Below, in pieces: positions 15,176 through 20,441 of a DNA stretch of 20,441 bases. The translations under genes were made by a program, and so were the position numbers. The stretch covers positions 1 through 20,441 of the forward strand of contig CAJUJQ010000045.1 in the NCBI GenBank assembly GCA_910586575.1, written 5' to 3'. This DNA is from an uncultured Clostridia bacterium. GTDB taxonomy: Bacteria; Bacillota; Clostridia; Oscillospirales; Butyricicoccaceae. Below the pieces are notes generated by a model. That model was not told where the DNA came from and did no database searches. It saw only the letters and a program-made list of their open reading frames with translations. The first letter of the stretch is position 1. Each line of letters begins with the position of its first letter.

Positions 15176-17335
15176 ATGGACGCACTGATTCAAGCCCTGG
15201 CCCGTGAGCTGGGGCAGTCCGAAACACATGTGGAAAACGTCGTCAACCTGATTGACGAAGGAAATACCATCCCTTTTATCGCCCGCTACCGCAAGGAACT
15301 GCATGGTTCGATGGATGACCAGCTGATTCGCACGCTGGCCGACCGCCTGCAATACCTGCGCAACTTGGAAGCCCGTAAAGGTGAAGTCAAGGCTGCCGTC
15401 GAGGCACAAGGCAAGCTGACCGACGAGCTTGCCGCCGCCGTTGACGCTGCTGCCACCCTGGCCGAAGTCGAGGATCTCTACCGCCCGTACAAGCAGAAGC
15501 GCCGCACCCGCGCAACCATCGCCCGCGAAAAGGGGCTTGCCCCTCTTGCCGATATGCTGTTCTCGCTGGACGAGCCTTGCCCGCCGCCGGAGGAAGCGGC
15601 GCTTGCCTTTATTGACCCGGAAAAAGGCGTGGAAACCGTAGAAGATGCTTTACAGGGCGCGAATGATATTATCGCGGAACTGATTTCCGACGATGCAGCC
15701 CTGCGTAAAATCCTGCGCAGCCTGTATCTGCGCCGCGCAATGCTGGTCTCCAAGGCTGCCGACAAGGAGCCGGAGGATACCGTTTACCGCCTCTATTATG
15801 ACTTCAAATGCCCCCTGAATCGGATGCAGGGCTACCAGACGCTTGCGGTCAATCGTGGCGAACGAGAGGGCATCCTCAAGGTAAGCGTTGACCTTGATAC
15901 CGAGGAAGCCCATATCACCGTGCGCCGTGCCTGTGTGCCGGGACGCGCCGCGATGGCTTTCGTCCGGAATGCCGCAGATGACGCGTATGACCGGCTGATT
16001 CAACCCTCTATGGAGCGTGAACTGCGCAATTACCTGACCGAACAGGCTGATGAAGGGGCAATCCATATGTTTGCGCTCAACCTCAAGCCGCTGCTCATGC
16101 AGCCGCCGGTGAAAGGCAAGGTTACCATGGGGCTTGACCCCGGTTATCGCAACGGCTGTAAAGTGGCTGTGGTTGATAGCACCGGCAAGGTACTCGATAC
16201 GGCGGTTGTATACCCGACCTATGGCGCCCGTCAGAAGGAAGAATGCATCAGCCGCCTGTCCGATATGATTCGGAAGCACGGCGTTGTGCATATCGCTATC
16301 GGCAACGGTACCGCCAGCCGCGAGACCGAACAGATGACGGTCGAATTGATTAAACGGCTGGGCGGCGGCGTTACCTATATGATTGTTAATGAAGCGGGCG
16401 CGTCAGTGTATTCCGCGAGCAAGCTTGCCGCAGAGGAATTTCCGGAGTACGACACCAATCTGCGCAGCGCGGTTTCTATCGCCCGCCGCTTGCAGGACCC
16501 GCTTGCCGAGCTGGTCAAAATCGACCCCAAGTCGATTGGCGTCGGACAGTACCAGCATGATATGCCGCAGGCGCGGCTGGGCGAAGCGCTGGGCAATGTC
16601 GTCGAGGACTGCGTAAACGCAGTCGGTGTCGATGCGAATACGGCATCCCCTTCCCTGTTGCAACGGGTATCCGGTCTGACCGCGACAACCGCAAAGAATA
16701 TTGTGAAATACCGGGAGGAAAACGGCGTGTTCACCACCCGGAAGCAGCTGCTCAAGGTGCCAAAGCTGGGACCAAAGGCGTTTGAACAGTGCGCGGGTTT
16801 CCTACGCATCCCCGAAAGCAAAAGCGTGCTGGACAACACCGGCGTACACCCCGAAAGCTATCCCGCCGCCGAAAAGCTGCTCAGCGAATGCGGCTATTCC
16901 CTGGAGGATGTACGCGCAGGCAACTTAGACGGGCTGAAAGCCCGCGCGGAGGAAAAAAGCCTGCTTTCTCTCGCGGAAACCTGCGGCACGGGTGTCCCTA
17001 CCCTTCAGGATATCATCAAGGAGCTGCTGAAGCCTGGACGTGACCCGCGTGACGAGCTGCCGCCCCCCATCCTTCGCACCGATGTTATGGAGGCCAAAGA
17101 CCTCAAGCCCGGCATGGAGCTTCAAGGAACCGTCCGCAATGTCATTGACTTCGGCGTATTTGTCGATATCGGCGTACATCAGGACGGTTTGGTGCATATT
17201 TCCAAGCTGAAAAAACGGGTGAAGCACCCGTCCGAGCTGCTTTCCGTCGGAGATGTCATTACCGTCTGGGTCACCGAAGTGGACGAAAAGAAAAAACGGA
17301 TTGGCCTGACGATGCGCAATCCCGGTGAAGTGTAA
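15176..17335 (+). CDS. tex: Tex family RNA-binding transcriptional accessory protein
   Basis: A 719-residue Tex/Spt6-like protein that binds nucleic acid, associates with transcription and is related to eukaryotic Spt6. Order: N-terminal helical Tex domain (about 1-190, with NTIPFIARYRKE near the start), YqgF/RNase H-like fold from about 315 (MGLDPGYRNGCKVAVVD), helix-hairpin-helix region about 486-560 (NTASPSLLQRVSGL, GVFTTRKQLLKVPKLGPKAF) and a C-terminal S1 domain about 645-713 (ELQGTVRNVIDFGVFVDIG, QDGLVHIS). Length is as usual for bacterial Tex. The start at 15176 has AAGGAGAGG about 8 bases upstream and the protein then begins at the usual family N-terminus; the open frame runs upstream to 15044 across the promoter. 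It has its own promoter and terminator, so it is monocistronic. Confidence 0.95.
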   Translation: MDALIQALARELGQSETHVENVVNLIDEGNTIPFIARYRKELHGSMDDQLIRTLADRLQYLRNLEARKGEVKAAVEAQGKLTDELAAAVDAAATLAEVEDLYRPYKQKRRTRATIAREKGLAPLADMLFSLDEPCPPPEEAALAFIDPEKGVETVEDALQGANDIIAELISDDAALRKILRSLYLRRAMLVSKAADKEPEDTVYRLYYDFKCPLNRMQGYQTLAVNRGEREGILKVSVDLDTEEAHITVRRACVPGRAAMAFVRNAADDAYDRLIQPSMERELRNYLTEQADEGAIHMFALNLKPLLMQPPVKGKVTMGLDPGYRNGCKVAVVDSTGKVLDTAVVYPTYGARQKEECISRLSDMIRKHGVVHIAIGNGTASRETEQMTVELIKRLGGGVTYMIVNEAGASVYSASKLAAEEFPEYDTNLRSAVSIARRLQDPLAELVKIDPKSIGVGQYQHDMPQARLGEALGNVVEDCVNAVGVDANTASPSLLQRVSGLTATTAKNIVKYREENGVFTTRKQLLKVPKLGPKAFEQCAGFLRIPESKSVLDNTGVHPESYPAAEKLLSECGYSLEDVRAGNLDGLKARAEEKSLLSLAETCGTGVPTLQDIIKELLKPGRDPRDELPPPILRTDVMEAKDLKPGMELQGTVRNVIDFGVFVDIGVHQDGLVHISKLKKRVKHPSELLSVGDVITVWVTEVDEKKKRIGLTMRNPGEV

Positions 17336-17373
17336 TCACCCATTGTCGGTATCGGCAGTCAATTGGACTTTTA

Positions 17374-17408
17374 CCCGAGTGCAGGTTTATTCCTGCATTC
17401 GGGTTTTT
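17374..17408 (+). terminator. Intrinsic terminator of tex
   Basis: CCCGAGTGCAGG (17374-17385) pairs with CCTGCATTCGGG (17392-17403), 12 bp with one G-U, loop TTTATT, followed by TTTTT. It lies 38 bases after the tex stop and is the clearest terminator in the window. Confidence 0.9.
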
Positions 17409-17437
17409 CGCATATTCGCAAGCGGTACAAAAAAGCT

Positions 17438-17468
17438 GTTTCAAAACGGTTAAAAACCGTTTTGAAAC
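17438..17468. repeat. Perfect 14-bp palindrome abutting the IS remnant
   Basis: GTTTCAAAACGGTT (17438-17451), loop AAA, AACCGTTTTGAAAC (17455-17468), no mismatches. Its right arm overlaps the outer end of the IS4-type left inverted repeat. It could be a host stem-loop used as the insertion target, or part of the element's end. Confidence 0.8.
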
Positions 17469-17486
17469 CACTGTTCACAACTTAAC
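17462..17486 (+). repeat. Left terminal inverted repeat of the IS4-type remnant
   Basis: This stretch ends CACAACTTAAC and, compared with the reverse complement of 18749-18774, differs by three substitutions and one single-base gap over about 26 bases. Confidence 0.7.
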
Positions 17487-17758
17487 AGCCTAGCACTGCT
17501 TCCAAAAAAACGTGTATGATTTTGTATAAAATGCCACTTGACAAACTGGAAATGTTGTAAGAATCGGAAATAGGTATCTACTTGATACACTTTCTGATTT
17601 TCAAGGTGCATTTTCATGTTGCCACTTGCAATCGCAGTTGCTATTTCCGCTTCTATCATGAGAGCTGTATAATGATCCCTGGGATTCGAACCACTCCTAA
17701 GAAAAAGATCGTGAACATGGTAGAATGAAATAAAAGCAAAGGAAGAAGCAAAAGAACC

Positions 17759-18153
17759 ATGGCACGGACGCAGTACAGCCCGCAATTCAAGACGAAATTA
17801 GTCCTGGAGGTGCTGGGAGGCGAGAAGGAATTAGGAACGATCGCTTATGAAAACAACATAAGTCCCAATATGCTGCGAAGCTGGAAACAGGAGTTTCTGG
17901 ATCACGCGAGCGAAGTTTTCGAGAATCCGAGGAAGGCAGAAAAGCAGGCGCGGAGATTTGAAAACGGAAATGGTCTACATCAATGAATTCCGTTCGCCGA
18001 AGGAATTGCGCCAGGCTATCCGCCAATATATCTGTGATTACAACACCCTGCGGCCGCATGAGGCTATTGGATTACGAGACGCCGGAGGACGTTTTTCTCT
18101 CCTGCTTCGCTCCGGATGCCGCCGGCCTTGACAGAATGCCGATGGCCTGTTGA
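17759..18153 (+). pseudogene. IS3-family transposase remnant (OrfA start fused to OrfB end)
   Basis: The first 66 codons from ATG 17759 are the helix-turn-helix start of an IS3-type OrfA (QYSPQFKTKLVLEVLGGEKE, then NNISPNMLRSWKQEFL). At about 17957 the sequence jumps into the end of OrfB in another frame (LKTEMVYINEFRSPKELRQA, then YNTLRPHEAIG). An extra T in GGATTACGAG (about 18070) shifts the frame again, after which GYETPEDVF can be read to TGA 18151-18153. The end of OrfA and most of OrfB, including all DDE catalytic residues, are deleted. A stem-loop (GAGTCAG 18178-18184 / CTGACTC 18211-18217) follows. No matching IS3 terminal repeats were found. It is a dead fragment. Confidence 0.85.
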
Positions 18154-18314
18154 GCCAGCAGCGGCGAGCGCGCGGCGGAGTCAGAACAAGGCTAAACCGC
18201 TTCGCGGCGGCTGACTCGGTGCATATCAGTTGTGACTGGCTCAGGCCTCGACAAAGTCAGGTTTGTAAAAATTTGGTTCACGCATTTTTCTCTATACGTG
18301 GTCTTGACAAGAGG

Positions 18315-18745
18315 ACCATTATACTGTATTTCAAAAGATGGCGTATCGAGGTCAAGTATGATGTTGTCAAAAACAAGCTTGAATTGCCATGCTTTGGCGG
18401 TTTTTCCGAAAATGTGATCATGCAGAACTTCTGGATCACCATGTATCCTGCAAACATGGCAGCTATCGCAAAAACGAGGCTGGTGTAAAAATCAAAGACT
18501 ACCGTAAGGATAAAGACAACAAGTACCAATATCAGGCGAACGTAAATACTCTGATTGGCTCTTTGCGTGACAAACTGGCGGATGCTGTTTTTTCCCGTAA
18601 ACCTGCCCACCGTCAGAAAAAGCTGGAAAGGATCATGACCGAGATTCAAAAGTCTGTTGTGCCAATCCGCCCTGATGACGGGAATACCCCGCGGTACGCG
18701 AATACCAGAAAGGCTTCTCATCACAACAAAAGACATAATTTATGA
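18315..18745 (+). pseudogene. IS4-family transposase, C-terminal part, frameshifted
   Basis: The frame ending at 18488 contains YFKRWRIEVKYDVVK, an exact Y-(2)-R-(3)-E-(6)-K motif of IS4 transposases including the catalytic Glu, then NKLELPCFGGFSENV. Near 18475 one base appears lost in a run of A (GCAAAAACGAGG): the frame ends in TAA, while the -1 related frame continues as NEAGVKIKDYRKDKDNKYQY through NVNTLIGSLRDKLADAVF and KSVVPIRPDD to a TGA at 18743-18745. The N-terminal two thirds, with the two catalytic Asp, are absent. The start given is where similarity becomes clear. Confidence 0.85.
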
Positions 18746-18748
18746 TAG

Positions 18749-18774
18749 GTTAAGTTGTGGATAGTGGGTTTGAA
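18749..18774 (-). repeat. Right terminal inverted repeat of the IS4-type remnant
   Basis: GTTAAGTTGTGGATAGTGGG and the following bases are the imperfect reverse complement of 17462-17486. It begins 4 bases after the transposase stop, the usual position for an IS end. Confidence 0.7.
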
Positions 18775-18834
18775 CCAGCCCATTTTCAATTCAAACTGTA
18801 CCGGGAAGCAGTGTTGTACTTCTATCTAAAATCC

Positions 18835-20340
18835 TTAAATATAATAGAGTGATTCTGTCAAATATGCATCATCACAGGTGATGTTGATGCCAAGTTTATT
18901 ACATATCTTTTCGTCACTGGGCGTGATAAAGGTCGTCGAATGCGCCTGGCAGCCTTCCAGCTGAGGCAGCGCGTCCATGGCCGTCTGCGCAAGCGGATTT
19001 GTCACCGCGCTGAGCGCCAGCACTGTCAAAATCTCCTCAATCCCGAGCGAGTATTTCTTCATTTTCAGCGCATTGGTTTTCAGTGCCAGCATCGGCTCCA
19101 GCATACTATTGGACAGCAAATGAAGATGATCCGGCAGGCTTGCCAGCGTCTTTGCGGCGTTCAGGACAGCGGCGGCAGGCGCGGTCATCATATCGCTGTT
19201 GCGCCCGGTGACGAAGGAACCGTCCGGCAGCTCGACCGCGACAACGGTCAAACCATAGGTCGTGCCGAACCGCTTCTGCACGCGTTCCAAATGAGTGCGC
19301 GCCTGACCAACAACCGCCCGGTCACTGGTCTTAAGATTCTGGCTCTCCATGATCATTTTCATGCGGTTGAGCGCATCCTCGTCGGCACCCCCTTTTTTGT
19401 AGTCGCCGACCGTTTTCAAATAACGCCGGATAATCTCCTGCTTACAGGCCTCTTGGACAACCTCGTCATCAATAATGGCAGTGCCGATCTGATTGACGCC
19501 CATATCAGTCGGGGACTTGTAAATCGATTCCCCGGTGATGCGCTCAATCATGCGGCGGACAACCGGAAACATTTCCATATCGCGGTTGTAATTCACCGTG
19601 CTTTTCCCATACGCTTCCAGATGGAAGGAGTCAATCTGATTGAAGTCCTTCAAATCAACGGTTGCAGCCTCATAAGCAACGTTTAGAGGATGTTTAATCG
19701 GCAGATTCCAGACCGGGAAGGTCTCAAACTTCGCGTAACCGGCCCGCCGCCCAAGTCGCTTTTCGTGATAAAGCTGATTCAGGCAGGTTGCCAGCTTGCC
19801 CGAGCCGGGGCCGGGAGCCGTAACGACTACAATCGGCTTTTCGGTCTCCACATAAGGGTTTTTGCCATAGCCCTGCTCGCTGACGATAGAATCCACATCA
19901 TGCGGGTAACCCGCAATTGGCGCATGCGTCCATGTGCGGATGCCACGTGTTTTCAGCTTGGCGGCAAAGGTTTGTGCCGCAGGCTGCCCGTCAAAGCGGG
20001 TAATCACAACCGAATTAACATCCAGGCCATTTGCGCGCAGATCATCAATCAGGCGGAATACCTCGGAAGCGTAAGTATTGCCGAAATCACCGCGCTTTTT
20101 GCTGCGCTCAATGTCTCCCGCATAAACGCAGATAATGATTTCCGCCTTTTCCCGAAGTACGCAAAGCAGCTCCAGCTTGGCATTCTCACGATAGCCGGGC
20201 AGGCAGCGCTTGGCGTGCATATCCTGCATGAGCTTGCCGCCAAACTCCAGATACAGCTTGTCCCACCCTTCCACGCGTTCTAAAATGTAGTGCGACTGAC
20301 GTTCAATATACGTCTGGTGATCGAATCCAATTTTTTTCAT
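18835..20340 (-). CDS. DUF1846 (UPF0371) family protein
   Basis: A 501-residue full-length member of the DUF1846/UPF0371 family, common in Firmicutes and of unproven biochemical function. Recognisable parts are the N-terminus IGFDHQTYIERQSHYILERV, the LYLEFGGKL block (29-37) followed by D-x-H-A, a glycine-rich APGPGSGK segment (about 175-182) that resembles a nucleotide-binding loop, and a C-terminal region with PLAQTAMDALPQLEGCQAHS. It has no signal peptide or membrane segment. The ATG at 20340 is preferred over the ATG at 20352: AGGATGGGA precedes the former at normal distance, whereas the latter has its purines directly abutting. It has its own promoter and is convergent with tex across the IS remnant. 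No terminator was recognised downstream. Confidence 0.93.
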   Translation of the reverse strand: MKKIGFDHQTYIERQSHYILERVEGWDKLYLEFGGKLMQDMHAKRCLPGYRENAKLELLCVLREKAEIIICVYAGDIERSKKRGDFGNTYASEVFRLIDDLRANGLDVNSVVITRFDGQPAAQTFAAKLKTRGIRTWTHAPIAGYPHDVDSIVSEQGYGKNPYVETEKPIVVVTAPGPGSGKLATCLNQLYHEKRLGRRAGYAKFETFPVWNLPIKHPLNVAYEAATVDLKDFNQIDSFHLEAYGKSTVNYNRDMEMFPVVRRMIERITGESIYKSPTDMGVNQIGTAIIDDEVVQEACKQEIIRRYLKTVGDYKKGGADEDALNRMKMIMESQNLKTSDRAVVGQARTHLERVQKRFGTTYGLTVVAVELPDGSFVTGRNSDMMTAPAAAVLNAAKTLASLPDHLHLLSNSMLEPMLALKTNALKMKKYSLGIEEILTVLALSAVTNPLAQTAMDALPQLEGCQAHSTTFITPSDEKICNKLGINITCDDAYLTESLYYI

Positions 20341-20379
20341 ATGCAATCCCATCCTACTTTTTGATTTTCCTCTTATTCT

Positions 20380-20408
20380 ATTATAGCTCTCCTGTCAAAA
20401 ACTTGCAA
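20380..20408 (-). promoter_or_regulatory. Promoter of the DUF1846 gene
   Basis: On the minus strand TTGCAA (20408-20403), 17 bases, perfect TATAAT (20385-20380). The start would be near 20373, about 32 bases before the ATG. A TTGACA also occurs between these boxes but only 7 bases from the -10, so it cannot be the -35 of this promoter. Confidence 0.65.
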
Positions 20409-20441
20409 GCCGTTTTTCAGCAGAATTCACGGTAATTGAGA

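Larger units (their letters stand above)
17462..18774 (+). mobile_element. Degenerate IS4-family insertion sequence with an IS3-type remnant inside
   Basis: Ends are defined by imperfect inverted repeats (17462-17486 and 18749-18774). The right part holds a broken transposase with the IS4 signature Y-(2)-R-(3)-E-(6)-K. The central part (17759-18153) is a decayed IS3-family remnant. The stretch 17487-17758 shows no recognisable gene. Because the IS4-type transposase N-terminal part is missing, the element cannot move by itself. It lies between the convergent genes tex and the DUF1846 gene, so it interrupts neither. Possible short direct repeats at the ends (TTTGAAACC / TTTGAACC) are ambiguous. 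Confidence 0.7.

Noticed and set aside
17680..17702. GGTTCGAATCC on the minus strand, like the T-arm of a tRNA
   Set aside because: The flanking bases cannot form the T stem beyond two pairs, and no acceptor, anticodon or D arm was found around it.
17450..17785. Minus-strand ORF of 111 codons
   Set aside because: It crosses the palindrome, the IS inverted repeat and the start of the IS3 remnant, has no clear ribosome binding site and resembles no family I know.
1..20441. CRISPR array, retron, toxin-antitoxin or phage module
   Set aside because: No regularly spaced direct repeats, reverse transcriptase, toxin/antitoxin pair or phage structural gene is visible on either strand.

Overview
The window looks like chromosome of an anaerobic, spore-forming member of the Clostridia (Oscillospiraceae/Ruminococcaceae-like). 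The evidence is a sporulation gene of the YunB family, Firmicutes-type ribosome binding sites (AAGGAG) and promoters, a class A penicillin-binding protein with a clostridial-type Cys-containing C-terminus, a DUF1846 protein, and fairly GC-rich coding DNA. The taxonomic placement is inference; there is no rRNA in the window.

Layout. (1) 168-2141 (+): an orphan methyl-accepting chemotaxis receptor behind a near-consensus promoter; no other chemotaxis gene is present. (2) 2142-2828: about 690 bases without a convincing gene, rich in nested inverted repeats (a MITE-like unit at 2224-2458), with two minus-strand promoter-like sites and a stretch that resembles part of a GEMM (c-di-GMP-I) riboswitch. 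(3) 7248 down to 2829 (-): a co-directional block read as a 28-codon small ORF, yunB, a DUF255/YyaL thioredoxin-domain protein, a tocopherol-cyclase-family protein and a cytoplasmic Cu/Zn superoxide dismutase. (4) 7336-12018 (+): a 933-residue protein with a zinc ribbon followed by 23 Sel1 repeats, then recQ 6 bases downstream (TTG start), probably one operon. (5) 12350-14884 (+): a bifunctional class A PBP with its own strong promoter and a structured leader, ending in two stem-loops. (6) 15176-17335 (+): tex, with its own promoter and a clear intrinsic terminator. (7) 17438-18774: a dead mobile-element region, an IS4-family remnant with about 25-bp terminal inverted repeats and a separately decayed, internally deleted IS3-family remnant inside it. 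(8) 20340 down to 18835 (-): a DUF1846 (UPF0371) protein behind its own promoter.

How the genes relate. Most are housekeeping or stress functions: DNA repair (RecQ), transcription-linked RNA binding (Tex), cell-wall synthesis (PBP), sporulation (YunB) and oxidative/thiol chemistry (DUF255 protein, SodC). The unusual parts are the long zinc-ribbon/Sel1 protein coupled to RecQ, its higher-order four-repeat duplication, the redox-flavoured minus-strand gene block, and the repeat-rich intergenic region after the receptor gene.

Stretches with nothing assignable: 1-73 (no gene, no motif recognised), 17487-17758 (inside the IS remnant, decayed), 18775-18834 and 20409-20441. I did not find a CRISPR array, tRNA, rRNA, phage gene or recognisable new defence system.
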